64,000 nt of DNA from Paenibacillus sp. CF384 (GCF_900106745.1 NZ_FNNV01000001.1:310001-374000), one strand, 5' to 3'; positions 17,601 to 25,636 are shown, counted from the stretch's first letter. Notes: a model not told the origin generated them from the letters alone. A program made the numbers and translations.

Positions 17601-19054
17601 ATACGGATAAAGACGGGCAATCGTATACCGACCCTCTATCCGGGTTCATCGATTGGCAGATCGATGATCCTGATCTAGTCGCCGTTTACAACGAGCAGCC
17701 TTATGTTCGTTTTGTCGCTGGGACGAAAGAGGGTATAACGCGGGTGAGTGGGGAGTACTTCGGCCATACGATCGCATTCGACGTGACGGTGACAAAGAAC
17801 CCGATTAAGCCGAAAATCATGACGCTTGTCGCAGATCCAACGTTTTACGTGTTCGATGATGCCGACGATCAGCCGGTTGTTCCGGTGGTCAAAGCCATAT
17901 ATAGTGACGCGACCGTTCAGACACTGAACAATGCGGATCTGACGTGGTTCAGCGGCGAGCCGACGATTGCCGATCTTACGGAAGACGGCAAAATTACGCG
18001 GACGAACCGTAAAGGCGGAACAAACGTCGTAGGCCAGTACAAGGGCATCGGAGTTAGAATACCGGTAATCGCGACGTATTCGGAAGCGACGCCTGTGGCT
18101 ACGGGCTTGACTATTACGCCTGACTTGAAATCGATGACGGTCGGCGGAACGCAACAGTTGAAGGCAACGGCAACGATGAGCGATCTAAGCGAACCTGTTG
18201 TGACGGATCTCGCGATGTTCGAATCGAAAAATCCGGACGTGGTTACCGTCAGCAAAGATGGTCTCGTAACCGCCGTTAAGCCGGGTACGGCGAAGCTGCG
18301 CGTTTACTATTGGGGCTTCAATGAATACCTGACGATTACGGTTACGCAAGCTAATTCGGGCGGTTCGGGCCCGATTGTAACGCCGCCGTCGCCTCCAATA
18401 ACGGATCCGACTCCGGTTACGCCTACGCCAGAAACGCCTGTATTGAACGCTTCCGTGGATGGTGCGGCGGTGAAAGATCGGATCGGCAAAGCAAAGGCCG
18501 ATGCGACGTCCGTTACGTTCAGCGACGTTCAGTCTACTTCTTGGAGCGCTTCGTCCATCGAATTGGCTTCGAAAGCCGGGTTTGTCCAAGGTTATGCGGA
18601 CGGCTCGTTCCTGCCGAAGAAGAACGTGACGCGCGCCGAATTTGCTTCGATGCTTGCGAATGCGTTTGGCCTGACTGGATCGGCCAAGGTCTCGTTCACA
18701 GATGTGACAGACGACCACTGGGCACATGGCGCGATCAGCGCACTGGAAGCCTTGGGCTTCATTAAAGGCTACGGGGACGGCACCTTTAAGCTGAACCAGC
18801 AGATTACGCGTGCAGAAATGGTAACGATTCTTGCTAAGGTCATCGACTTTGGCAAAGCCACTCATACCAGCACGTTTACCGATTTGAATAATCATTGGGC
18901 AGCTAATGCGATTGATGCATTGACTGAAGCAGGCGTCGTGAAAGGCAGAGGGGAACATACCTTTGCACCGAACGCGAATGCAACGCGCGAAGAGGCTGTT
19001 GTACTCATCCTGCGTGCGCTGAATGCGAGCTTGGATTTAGGGCTAACCGAATAA
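14648..19054 (+). CDS. Large S-layer-homology (SLH) wall protein with Big_2 Ig-like domains
   Basis: A 1468-residue secreted protein. The signal peptide covers residues 1-31 (LSLSLALTVLIGSLFGSMAFA). Residues about 60-1240 are a string of roughly ten bacterial Ig-like (Big_2) domains; each repeats the pattern kDGs-kDVT...aWsS-dpsVAtVd-nGvItavg-GtT. A Pro/Thr-rich linker (VTPPSPPITDPTPVTPTPET) precedes three SLH modules at about 1287-1464, with VTRAEF, ITRAEM and a divergent ATREEA. SLH modules anchor proteins to pyruvylated secondary wall polymer. No catalytic domain is evident, so adhesion or surface scaffolding is likely. Strong RBS TAGGAGGAAG. Confidence 0.9.
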   Translation: MHCRKVVRKTLSLSLALTVLIGSLFGSMAFASPSKSIGVEPGTAHEQPAVQDAASAQFDTLTPSESKVAFALSEGSHTVTVEAKYKDGSAKDVTTQGAWMSMNPSVAVVDRGVITAKAAGTTEVRLNLGDAVVNVPVTITAGAGAPEAAEPSEPTLVTYLLSTLNVFVEADTNYPLHLHGTFTDGSTRDITADAVWSTDDAAVATVSHGMIKGIKGGASTFIRVKYGSMPTLSISVTVQKDPIPFQLFGLMMSESVLKIMETDAPHQIYADLEYSDQDLYEVTNLGKWYSSNESIATVDQNGVITPVGKGMAYIYFEYKYTAPSGTEGEEGYDDGLLVNSVQVFVGGPFKLERYTPDMMAQLELDTPISLPPRSYQEITIMGVYSEDPRTGQNYNEDDVTGDIEWNVADKSIVTINDSGRIFAGGKEGTTTITGHYLAFEPFTFNVTVTKAAAANEVLNLVAEPTLVEIKDGKPVQAPIIKAIYNDGTVEDVTSKIADSDWLASDASVAYHSDNGTIVAESVGSAVLGALYKNEVAIIPVIVKQADPKTTVSLSVTPESLNLQLGKHEALSVEAVMSGGETLNKTQAAVYRSTNLQVVSVNRKGEITAVGKGTAVIEVSYGGQKQSVTIEVAASEGLPPVAETPKQITGITVSDPKITLDVTAGPRPVTVQADYSDGTSADVTAQGKWSTQDAGVVTVKDGVLTPVAPGSTRVHLVLDGAVIAVRVTVKEGDYSSNVRVADEGAAAEPTVDALLLSTTKILVQKGAKYPVQLLAVKSDGTTEDVSDQAAWSVYDTEIADVVKDNGAVSILGKSTGDVNPDPGYQKFGRTTLTVGYGDFTPTIVNVSVSEQPDQPDVLDIGFRTSDYSWYFDGASFRLYNGQSPYELKPFALDTTGDTSPVDDGAWTFSQPGVVNVNMDYGFEAVGTGETDAVFTYERYGVTYKRTLHFEVVNLEGIAADVDEAAGVYSVDVHPQGSSLVGLNETYTDKDGQSYTDPLSGFIDWQIDDPDLVAVYNEQPYVRFVAGTKEGITRVSGEYFGHTIAFDVTVTKNPIKPKIMTLVADPTFYVFDDADDQPVVPVVKAIYSDATVQTLNNADLTWFSGEPTIADLTEDGKITRTNRKGGTNVVGQYKGIGVRIPVIATYSEATPVATGLTITPDLKSMTVGGTQQLKATATMSDLSEPVVTDLAMFESKNPDVVTVSKDGLVTAVKPGTAKLRVYYWGFNEYLTITVTQANSGGSGPIVTPPSPPITDPTPVTPTPETPVLNASVDGAAVKDRIGKAKADATSVTFSDVQSTSWSASSIELASKAGFVQGYADGSFLPKKNVTRAEFASMLANAFGLTGSAKVSFTDVTDDHWAHGAISALEALGFIKGYGDGTFKLNQQITRAEMVTILAKVIDFGKATHTSTFTDLNNHWAANAIDALTEAGVVKGRGEHTFAPNANATREEAVVLILRALNASLDLGLTE

Positions 19055-19072
19055 GCAGCTTGGCAAGGAGAG

Positions 19073-19103
19073 AAGGAAGCGCAGATGCCGCTTCCTTTTT
19101 TCT
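19073..19103 (+). terminator. Intrinsic terminator after the SLH protein
   Basis: AAGGAAGCG...CGCTTCCTT stem with a seven-base loop and a TTTTTTCT tail. Confidence 0.88.
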
Positions 19104-19296
19104 ATTTCGGCGGTTGATTTTGGGCGGGAAGGATAGTTTGATCACCTTGCAAAATGTGACCACAACAAACTGAACTGGCCTGATATTTTTAAGAAAAATT
19201 TTCATACTAATGTATATTATAAGGAGACAGGGAGCTGTGAATATTATTGGTGTAATTATGCTCCAGGACGTTTGCACCGAATAGGAGATATAAGAC

Positions 19297-19596
19297 ATGG
19301 CTTTCGGAATATCCAGACAAGAACTGAATGAATGGAAGAGCAAATGCTCTCAGGGAGAAATTTCCTTTTTGACACATTATTGGGTAGAACCTCGCTTTCC
19401 AGGAGTGAAGACGATCACTAAGGTGGGCTGTTCTGATCTGGAACGTTTGAAGGAATGGTGCTTGTCGAATGGTTTAAATCCAAATTACATACATCTTCGT
19501 GATGAATATCCACATTACGACCTGATAGGTAACAAGCAGATTGAAATCTTAAAGCGAGAACATTTGACTGATCATTTGCTCAGATTCAAGCTTTAG
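19297..19596 (+). CDS. Conserved small protein, YneQ-like
   Basis: A 99-residue cytoplasmic protein with a Firmicute-conserved look: MAFGISRQELNEWK, GEISFLTHYWVEPRFPG, TKVGC and HLRDEYPHYDLIG. This matches my memory of Bacillus YneQ, for which no function is established. It is monocistronic with RBS AGGAGA eight bases before ATG and a terminator at 19627. The two cysteines (in KVGC and EWC) and the HYW/HYD motifs are the only possible functional residues visible. Confidence 0.7.
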   Translation: MAFGISRQELNEWKSKCSQGEISFLTHYWVEPRFPGVKTITKVGCSDLERLKEWCLSNGLNPNYIHLRDEYPHYDLIGNKQIEILKREHLTDHLLRFKL

Positions 19597-19604
19597 TGAA
19601 TATC

Positions 19605-19680
19605 GATTACAATAACAAGATCTCTTTAAAAGCCGCGAAAATCGCGGTTTTTTTTATTTATGCGATTAAGTTCTTTGCAA
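19605..19680 (+). repeat. Diverged copy of the GACAAGAAC/hairpin repeat element
   Basis: ACAATAACAAGATCTC-TTTAAAA, a GC-rich hairpin, then ATTTATGCGATTAAGTTCTT parallels the element at 20694-20764 along its whole length, with roughly four in five bases identical by eye. Its hairpin (19627-19656) also acts as the terminator for the YneQ-like gene. Confidence 0.6.
19627..19656 (+). terminator. Intrinsic terminator after YneQ-like gene
   Basis: AGCCGCGA-AAA-TCGCGGTT stem followed by an eight-base T run. It is the central hairpin of the repeat element copy at 19605-19680. Confidence 0.85.
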
Positions 19681-19685
19681 ACAGA

Positions 19686-19714
19686 TTGACAAATAAATAA
19701 ACTATTATTAGAAT
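19686..19714 (+). promoter_or_regulatory. Sigma-A promoter of the SDR gene
   Basis: TTGACA (19686-19691), 17 bases, TAGAAT (19709-19714). Confidence 0.75.
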
Positions 19715-19735
19715 ATCTAACAATAGGATATTTAG
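19708..19735. promoter_or_regulatory. Candidate operator overlapping the SDR promoter -10
   Basis: TTAGA-ATA-TCTAA is a perfect inverted repeat across the -10 box, and AGAATATC...GATATTTA forms a second imperfect dyad. This is the position of a repressor site (HxlR, MarR or TetR type), but no regulator gene is adjacent. Confidence 0.4.
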
Positions 19736-19802
19736 TGAGCGAATATAGGCATATTCCCTCGTCCTGTAGGCAAGGAACATTCAAATACCAGGAGGATAAA
19801 TC

Positions 19803-20567
19803 ATGAAAATTCTTGAAAATAAAGTTGTACTGATAACGGGAACCGCGGGAGGACTGGGGCGCGTCGCGGCTTTGACTTTCGCCCGCGAAGGCGCGAAAGT
19901 AGTCGGCAGTGATATAAACGTAGAGGCAAATAACGAGACTGTCGAACTCGTGCGAAGCGCCGGAGGCGAAATGACAGGTATCGCACCGATCGACCTCACC
20001 GATCACGAACAAGCAAGGAAGCTGGTCGAAGAAGCCGCTCTTGCTTACGGCGGACTCGATGTGGTCTACAATAATGCGGCTATACAGAAATTCGGACCGA
20101 TGCCGGACTTCTCGATCGAGGATTGGCGGAGGACGATTGCCGGAGAACTCGATATTCCCTTTTTCGTATCGAAATACGCCTGGCCGCATTTGGTGAAAAG
20201 AGGCGGCGGCGTCATTCTAAACGTCGCTTCCATTTCCGGCATGATCGCCGGCGATATTCCTCCGATGGTGGGGCATGCAGCTGCGAAAGGTGGCGTTATT
20301 GCCATGACCCGGCAGTTAGCCTTGGAAGGCGCACGACATGGAATCCGAGCGGTGGCCATCAGTCCCGGACCTTTTCTCACTCCGGCTAGTGACCGCGATC
20401 TAGGCGACAATCAGGAGGCGCGGGACGCCGTTACGAAGAAGACGCTTCTTAAGCGGTTCGGACAACCTGAGGAGCTTGTAGAACTCGCGGTATTCCTCGC
20501 TTCTGAGCGAGCCGCTTACATCACTGGAGTTAACTACGCCGTCGACGGTGGTGCGACTGCTTGGTGA
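19803..20567 (+). CDS. Short-chain dehydrogenase/reductase (SDR)
   Basis: A 254-residue classical SDR. VVLITGTAGGLGRV (8-21) is the cofactor motif, NNAA at about 88-91, and GGVILNVASISGMIAGDIPPMVGHAAAKGGV holds the Ser; the usual Tyr of YxxxK is replaced by His (GHAAAKGG), an unusual change at the catalytic Tyr position. The C-terminus YITGVNYAVDGGATAW is typical. Substrate unknown. Strong RBS CAGGAGG; own promoter at 19686 and long terminator at 20571, so it is monocistronic. The Tyr-to-His change means activity should not be assumed. Confidence 0.82.
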   Translation: MKILENKVVLITGTAGGLGRVAALTFAREGAKVVGSDINVEANNETVELVRSAGGEMTGIAPIDLTDHEQARKLVEEAALAYGGLDVVYNNAAIQKFGPMPDFSIEDWRRTIAGELDIPFFVSKYAWPHLVKRGGGVILNVASISGMIAGDIPPMVGHAAAKGGVIAMTRQLALEGARHGIRAVAISPGPFLTPASDRDLGDNQEARDAVTKKTLLKRFGQPEELVELAVFLASERAAYITGVNYAVDGGATAW

Positions 20568-20570
20568 AAT

Positions 20571-20622
20571 AATCAGACCGCCAAAGGGCAGCATTTAGCT
20601 GTCCTTTGGCGGTCTGATTTAG
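20571..20622 (+). terminator. Very long hairpin terminator after the SDR gene
   Basis: A 22-pair stem (AATCAGACCGCCAAAGG-G-CAGC with its complement, one G-T pair) and a five-base loop, with a weak ATTT tail. Unusually long for an intrinsic terminator. Confidence 0.8.
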
Positions 20623-20660
20623 AACTGAACTATAAAATAGGAGGAAGTTTTTTATGGTAA

Positions 20661-20820
20661 TGTCGGGAGACAAGAACATTATCTCTGTCGGAAGACAAGA
20701 ACATTATCTCATTAAAGGCCGCGTATATCGCGGCTTTTTGTATTTATGGGATCAAGTTCTTGTCAAAACCTAATGACAAGAACTTAATCCCATGTCCGAA
20801 AATGACAAGAACTTGATGTC
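20661..20820 (+). repeat. Composite repeat: 25-bp tandem pair plus GACAAGAAC inverted-repeat element
   Basis: Two tandem 25-base units (20661-20685 and 20686-20710) differ at one base and end in GACAAGAACATTATCTC. From 20694 to 20764 the second unit continues through a GCCGCG-TATAT-CGCGGC-TTTTT hairpin to GGGATCAAGTTCTTGTC, the inverse of its start, giving a 71-base element with terminal inverted repeats. Two further end copies follow (TGACAAGAACTTAATCCCA at 20774-20792 and TGACAAGAACTTGATGTC at 20803-20820). Related copies lie at 19605-19680 and 14271-14284. Confidence 0.85.
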
Positions 20821-20850
20821 TTAGCCGCGAAGGAAGGCCGCTCATCCTTG

Positions 20851-21108
20851 TTACAAGAGCAAGCCTTTGCGCTTATATAGGAAAACGAATATCGTGCACG
20901 CAGCGATTCCGTATAAGAGACAATAGCCGCAAGCCGCATAGAGACCTGGCAGAGAAAGAACTGGCGACCGGTTTAACTCGGCGATGACGAGATGTGCCGG
21001 GGGCAGCAGCAACGATAAGCCTTTCACCCCGTCCGGAAGTGCATTCCGAATGCCTGCACCAGCGAGCGACAAGGCGACGACGGTTAGAATTCCGGGAATT
21101 GAAGCGGA
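20851..21108 (-). pseudogene. ABC-2-like permease C-terminal remnant
   Basis: About 85 minus-strand codons read as membrane protein (IPGILTVVALSLAGAG, LLLPPAHLVIAELNR, GYCLLYGIAACTIFVFLYK) and end in RKGLLL and a stop. Two membrane segments with a basic tail resemble the end of an ABC-2 type permease. There is no start, and upstream of 21108 the minus strand is merely antisense to the kinase remnant. It looks like the tail left after a deletion or rearrangement. Confidence 0.55.
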
Positions 21109-21928
21109 CGACGACAGCTTGGAGACGGATGGCAGTTGGGTATATATCGAGACCAGGGGCACTCCTATATTTGATGAAGATCGCAAAGTAGTGCAATGCG
21201 TGTACGGGTCTCGTGATATTTCGGAACGAAAGAAGGCAGAAGAACTCCTTCTACGAACTGAAAAGCTTTCGATAGTAGGTCAAATGGCAGCAGGAGTTGC
21301 ACATGAGTTTAGAAATCCTCTAACTTCGAGCAAGGGAATCGCCCAGCTGTTACACCGAGGTAACGAAAAACCCGAGTATATTGAATTGATTCTCTCTGAG
21401 GTTCGGAGATTGGAAGCTATATTATGGGGATTTTTAACACTTGCCAAACCTCAAGCTCCGAAATTGAAGGAAGTTGATGCGGAGGTTGTTTTACAACAGG
21501 CGGTGTTGATATTGAGTACACAATCCATATTAAACAAGATTGATATTATTGAAGAACACGACTCGGAAGTACCACGTATCTACTGCGATGAGAATCAAAT
21601 CAAGCAAGTGTTTATTAACATTCTCCAGAATGCGGTTGACGCTATGCCAAACGGCGGAATCATCAAAACACAGATTCTATCCCACAATTCAGAGTATATC
21701 AAATTTCGATTTATAGACCATGGAATTGGCATTTCGGCGGAACGAATTAAATCCATTGGAGAACCCTTTTATAGTTCCAAAGAAAAGGGGACTGGATTAG
21801 GTCTAATGCTCAGCAACAAGATTGTCCACGAACATGGAGGGAGTATTCACATCGAAAGCACGGTCAACGAAGGAACCATTGTTGATGTGATTTTACCCAT
21901 CTACTCGTCATTCCTCAAAAGGGATTAG
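21107..21928 (+). pseudogene. PAS/histidine kinase, N-terminally truncated
   Basis: From residue DGSWVYIETRGTPIFDE onward (end of a PAS/PAC module with SRDISERKKAEE) the frame encodes a sensor kinase of the Bacillus KinA/KinB class: His box GVAHEFRNPLTSSKG, N box NILQNAVDAMPNGG, G1 FIDHGIGIS, and G2 EKGTGLGL. The open frame extends back to 20984, but those 41 codons are antisense to the permease remnant and have no kinase character. No RBS precedes a plausible start. It therefore looks decapitated, most of the sensor region being lost; expression of a short cytoplasmic kinase is not excluded. Confidence 0.7.
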
Positions 21929-22000
21929 AATTTGAAACTATTGTGATCTCCCTCTGAAGTCAATAAGACAGCAACAGTCTTTGAACAAGATTCCAACTTC

Positions 22001-23092
22001 CTATTTCACCTTCGTCAGAGGCTCCAAATGTAGCCGCACTTTTACATGAATCTTCATAGTAGACCAATGCCGATCCCAAGAATCTCTGGTTATTGGTTTG
22101 GAGAACGGTTTAGCAGTCAACGCCCCGATTTGAAGGGGGTCTATCTGCAATTTTTGCATTTGGGATAGCAAACGGATGACATTCTCCTCCAAGTACCGTT
22201 CGATTTTTTGTGTGAGAGCGGCGTATTGGAAGTTATCTTCGATTCTTGCGAGCGAATCCAATTCATCAATTCTTCCCTTCACGTCGATTTCGATGGACAG
22301 GGATGATAAATCCGGGGTTAGTTTCTTACGGGTATGCGCGCGAATATGCCCTAGCGTAACCGCGAGGTCAGGAAGAACTAAATATCGTACGAATCTGTCC
22401 CTATACAACAATTGGATGATTTGATCGTCCTTTCCACGTATCTTCTGAACCATACTGTCCCGGTCGAAAAATGCTGTGCCTTCGTACAAGAACTGTTCGC
22501 CTTCCGCGCGAAATACGGGCAGCTGGGGATCGGAAACCTGGGAGTACAGCATTTTCATAAACTGGTGCAAATTGACGACTGTAATTTCGCCTTGTTTTTT
22601 CTTCTCGTAATGTTTGAACATGCGATAAAGGTAATAATCGATATTATCTGTTTCACCTAAGTGCTTGGCGAGGAATTCATTAAAGTTGCCTTTCGTAATG
22701 ACTAAGTACAGCCGTTGCGAAATGTTTGGATCGGTCAGAACGGTATTGATCAGACGGGTTAATCCCCGTTTCGCATAAGCTTCGTCCACGAACAGCAAGC
22801 GGATTTGACCGGCTTTCAGTTCGTTATAATAGGTCAAATTAAACCCCTTATTGCCTTCATTCAATAGCGAGACCTTAAGGGTAAGGACTCGCTTCTTCTC
22901 CTTGATAAGAGGAGGGACGAGCGTGCTGATTGTTATCTTTCCGTCTTCTTCTCCTCCACCCTGAACGGACCAGAAAATGATCGGCGTGATTTCTTCAATC
23001 ATATTGTTTTCCGGTAAGAGGTCGCAACCGCTCACGAGTATTAACATAGAAGTCGATAGTAGTACAATCGTTGTTCGAAGGATACATTTCAT
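22001..23092 (-). CDS. Spore germination receptor lipoprotein, Ger(x)C family
   Basis: A 363-residue GerC-type lipoprotein, third gene of a gerA-gerB-gerC operon. The signal peptide ends in the lipobox LVSGC (Cys at about 23). The C-terminal part (LEENVIRLLSQMQKLQIDPLQIG) carries the family's typical helix with the LQxDPLGIG-like motif. The ATG overlaps the gerB stop by four bases (ATGA), indicating coupled translation. GerC is the outer-leaflet lipoprotein subunit of the germinant receptor in the spore inner membrane. The germinant cannot be deduced. Confidence 0.85.
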   Translation of the reverse strand: MKCILRTTIVLLSTSMLILVSGCDLLPENNMIEEITPIIFWSVQGGGEEDGKITISTLVPPLIKEKKRVLTLKVSLLNEGNKGFNLTYYNELKAGQIRLLFVDEAYAKRGLTRLINTVLTDPNISQRLYLVITKGNFNEFLAKHLGETDNIDYYLYRMFKHYEKKKQGEITVVNLHQFMKMLYSQVSDPQLPVFRAEGEQFLYEGTAFFDRDSMVQKIRGKDDQIIQLLYRDRFVRYLVLPDLAVTLGHIRAHTRKKLTPDLSSLSIEIDVKGRIDELDSLARIEDNFQYAALTQKIERYLEENVIRLLSQMQKLQIDPLQIGALTAKPFSKPITRDSWDRHWSTMKIHVKVRLHLEPLTKVK

Positions 23093-24210
23093 GACGTTGT
23101 CCTAGTTTTGCGCTTGAACGCGATCCAGACGAGAAGAGGCACTAACAAGTAAGAGGCGGAACTTGCCCACATCTGCAGGTCGAGCCAAAAGTCCTGTTCG
23201 AGCCCGGGCTCCCAAAACCATTTACTGATCGTAAGAGTGACGGCCATCGCCGCACAGCCGCTAACGATCAGCCCGATACGCGTTGTGTTTGTCTTCGTCT
23301 TGCCTAGCAAACGATATGCGCCATATATCATTAACACGAACAAGGCGATCGAGTAAAGGAAGCTGAACATATATGCAGAGATCAGGATAATATCGACCCT
23401 TTCGAATATAGGAGATTGCAGATATCGCCCCATCTCCACGTTCGGATATTGGATGGTTGGCAAGTATTTGGAGCCGTAGAAGAGCAAGGACGCAATGGAA
23501 ATAAAGAGATACTCGCCGACCGAGATGGAGTTAGCGATCGTCAAATATTTTAGCATTTTCCGTTGCGGATTTAGCCAGTATGAAATAGCGATTAAATATT
23601 CAGGTCCGGAGAACGACGAAAAAACGAGCAGCAGGGATTTCCATGCAAACGGCTCTGGTCCAATCGGAATGAGAGGGTATAGATCGTGAATCGAATTGGA
23701 TTGCACCAAAAAATACGGAATATACAAAAAGAAGATCCAAATCGTTCCAAAGAACACGACCGTTACGAACCGTACCATGTTTTCCATTCCAAACAGCGCC
23801 AAATAGCAGCTAAGGATAAAAGGAAACACAATGTGCCATTCTCGGTCCATAGAAGGAAAAACAAATTGGTGCATGATATCGGCATAACTGACTGAAATGA
23901 AAGAGATCTTGAGCAAAAGGAGCGGCAAGCTTGCCAAAGCTAATATTTTGATGCCTGTTTTTCCGAATAATCGTTCAAAACCCTGGTACCCTTGGGCAGA
24001 GCAGGGGGCCCCGAACCACTTGGACAGCATATATAAGCAAAATTGTGAGGCTATGCCCATTGCTACAATCGCCAACAACATATACGGTTGAACAAGGGCT
24101 GAGGGCATGACAATCATGTAATAAAGCATTTGAATCCTATTGGTGAGGAAGAGCGCGTAAAAACCGCTTTCTTGATGTGAAGTTTTTCGAAACAGCGATA
24201 GAGCTTGCAT
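23089..24210 (-). CDS. Spore germination receptor permease subunit, GerB/GerAB family
   Basis: A 373-residue integral membrane protein with about ten hydrophobic segments and the amino-acid/polyamine-permease-like organisation of GerAB proteins. It begins SHQESGFYALFLTNRIQMLYY, as family members do, and has GPEYLIAISYWLNPQRK in the middle. This subunit forms the germinant-binding membrane component. It starts four bases after the gerA stop; the GAAGGAG Shine-Dalgarno lies within the end of gerA. Confidence 0.87.
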   Translation of the reverse strand: MQALSLFRKTSHQESGFYALFLTNRIQMLYYMIVMPSALVQPYMLLAIVAMGIASQFCLYMLSKWFGAPCSAQGYQGFERLFGKTGIKILALASLPLLLLKISFISVSYADIMHQFVFPSMDREWHIVFPFILSCYLALFGMENMVRFVTVVFFGTIWIFFLYIPYFLVQSNSIHDLYPLIPIGPEPFAWKSLLLVFSSFSGPEYLIAISYWLNPQRKMLKYLTIANSISVGEYLFISIASLLFYGSKYLPTIQYPNVEMGRYLQSPIFERVDIILISAYMFSFLYSIALFVLMIYGAYRLLGKTKTNTTRIGLIVSGCAAMAVTLTISKWFWEPGLEQDFWLDLQMWASSASYLLVPLLVWIAFKRKTRTTS

Positions 24211-24214
24211 GGGT

Positions 24215-25636
24215 TCATTTACTCCTTCGGTTCATACGATACTTGTTCAAAGGACGCAATGCTTCAGGACGATTGCGCATAGCGTGTAACGGACCTCGGA
24301 CGAAGAGATCGACCCAATCTCTCCAATAAAACGGAGATACAGGCGCCAAGTAGGGCTGGTTCAAAGACGTAAGCCCGTTCAGATGGGCAAACATGGCGAC
24401 GAGTCCAAGCAAGATACCGGGAACGCCCAAATAGGTCGCGAGAATCAAGAATATGAATTGAAGCAGCAAACTGGATTTGGTGACCAGATAGTTTGGAACG
24501 AGAAAAGTGGAAATCGCCGAAATGCCTGCCAATACGATTAGCACTTTGCTTGCGAATCCGGCTGCTACCGCAGCTTGTCCTATAACGATTCCACCAATAA
24601 CCCCCAAGTTTTGACTCGTTTTGGTCGGCATTCTTAGGCTGGCTTCCTTGATAATTTCTAGCGTAACAAGAATAATAAACGCTTCCCAGAAGGGGGATAG
24701 TGGCAATTTGCTACGAGACTCGATGATTACATATAAAATTTGGAGGGGGAGCATTTGATAATGATGAGTCGTTAATGCCACGTAAAGTGGAATTAGCGTA
24801 ATGGAAAGAAGGAAACTGAGATAGCGTAACGGTCTCAAGAAGCTAGCCACCAACCAGCGGTTTATATAATCCTCCGGCGACTGAAACAAATGAAACAACG
24901 TAATCGGAGCGACCAAAGCAAAAGGAGTGTTATTGACTAAAATGACCAATTTCCCGATGCCTAGTGCATACGCGCAGGAATCTGGTCGATCGGTCTGAAG
25001 ATATTGAGGAAAGATGCTATGATAATGGTCTTCCATAAACGCTGCAACATGTGAAGAGTCCAAAAACATATCGAAGTCGATGCTGGAAAGCTTTTTTTTC
25101 GCTACCGCAACAAACTCTGGATTGATCAACCCGTCGATGTACATAAGGACTACGGTTGTTTGGGTTAAGGAGCCGACGGTGTATCTCTCTGTTTTAAGCG
25201 CTGTTAAAGGAATCCTTCTTCTAATCAGCAAGATGTTTTGCTCCAGCTGCTCGCTGAAACTGTCTTTCGGGCCGAACATTATTGTTTCCGTCTCTGAGGT
25301 TTCAATGGCCCGACTGAGCAAGTTTGGGAGCATAATAGCGTGCCATCGCCCGCTGGATGGGTCGTGAACTAGCACTGATCCCTTCATGAGATACTGGAGG
25401 GTTTGCTCCAAATTGGATAATCGATTAATTTTGACGGTGGTCAGGCTTTTTTCCACCGAACTTTGGAATGATCGAACGATAGGCTCAATCGATTCGTTAA
25501 GACGCTCTTGATCGATTAAGGTTCCAAGATAAATAAATGTCAAACGAAGTCCGTCGGGAGTCTCTCGATCAATTATCTCCGCGTCCTCCAATAGGGAGAG
25601 GCGCTGCATTAAAGCTTCTTTAGAAATTGCTGTCAT
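24215..25636 (-). CDS. Spore germination receptor GerA subunit
   Basis: About 473 residues. The soluble N-terminal half has the GerA pattern (SVLVHDPSSGRWHAIMLP, VVLMYIDGLINPEFV, TDRPDSCAYALGIGKLVILVNNTPFALVAPI), followed by about five membrane segments and GVIGGIVIGQAAVAAGFAS, a hallmark of the family. The open frame begins at GTG 25645, but ATG 25636 has AGGTG seven bases upstream and is preferred. It is first in the operon. With GerB and GerC it forms the nutrient receptor that triggers germination. Confidence 0.88.
   Translation of the reverse strand: MTAISKEALMQRLSLLEDAEIIDRETPDGLRLTFIYLGTLIDQERLNESIEPIVRSFQSSVEKSLTTVKINRLSNLEQTLQYLMKGSVLVHDPSSGRWHAIMLPNLLSRAIETSETETIMFGPKDSFSEQLEQNILLIRRRIPLTALKTERYTVGSLTQTTVVLMYIDGLINPEFVAVAKKKLSSIDFDMFLDSSHVAAFMEDHYHSIFPQYLQTDRPDSCAYALGIGKLVILVNNTPFALVAPITLFHLFQSPEDYINRWLVASFLRPLRYLSFLLSITLIPLYVALTTHHYQMLPLQILYVIIESRSKLPLSPFWEAFIILVTLEIIKEASLRMPTKTSQNLGVIGGIVIGQAAVAAGFASKVLIVLAGISAISTFLVPNYLVTKSSLLLQFIFLILATYLGVPGILLGLVAMFAHLNGLTSLNQPYLAPVSPFYWRDWVDLFVRGPLHAMRNRPEALRPLNKYRMNRRSK

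Noticed and set aside
16712-17620. 302-codon minus-strand open frame inside the SLH protein gene
   Set aside because: Antisense to clear Ig-like repeats; Arg/His/Cys-rich composition typical of antisense translation.
18185-18958. 257-codon minus-strand frame opposite the SLH modules
   Set aside because: Antisense of well-defined SLH motifs; composition is Arg-rich noise.
14648-19054. Repeated blocks as a CRISPR-like or tandem DNA array
   Set aside because: Repetition is at protein level (Ig-like domains); DNA repeats are diverged and not regularly spaced.
20984-21106. First 41 codons of the open frame leading into the kinase
   Set aside because: They are antisense to the permease remnant, lack an RBS and have no kinase character, so they were not annotated as coding.
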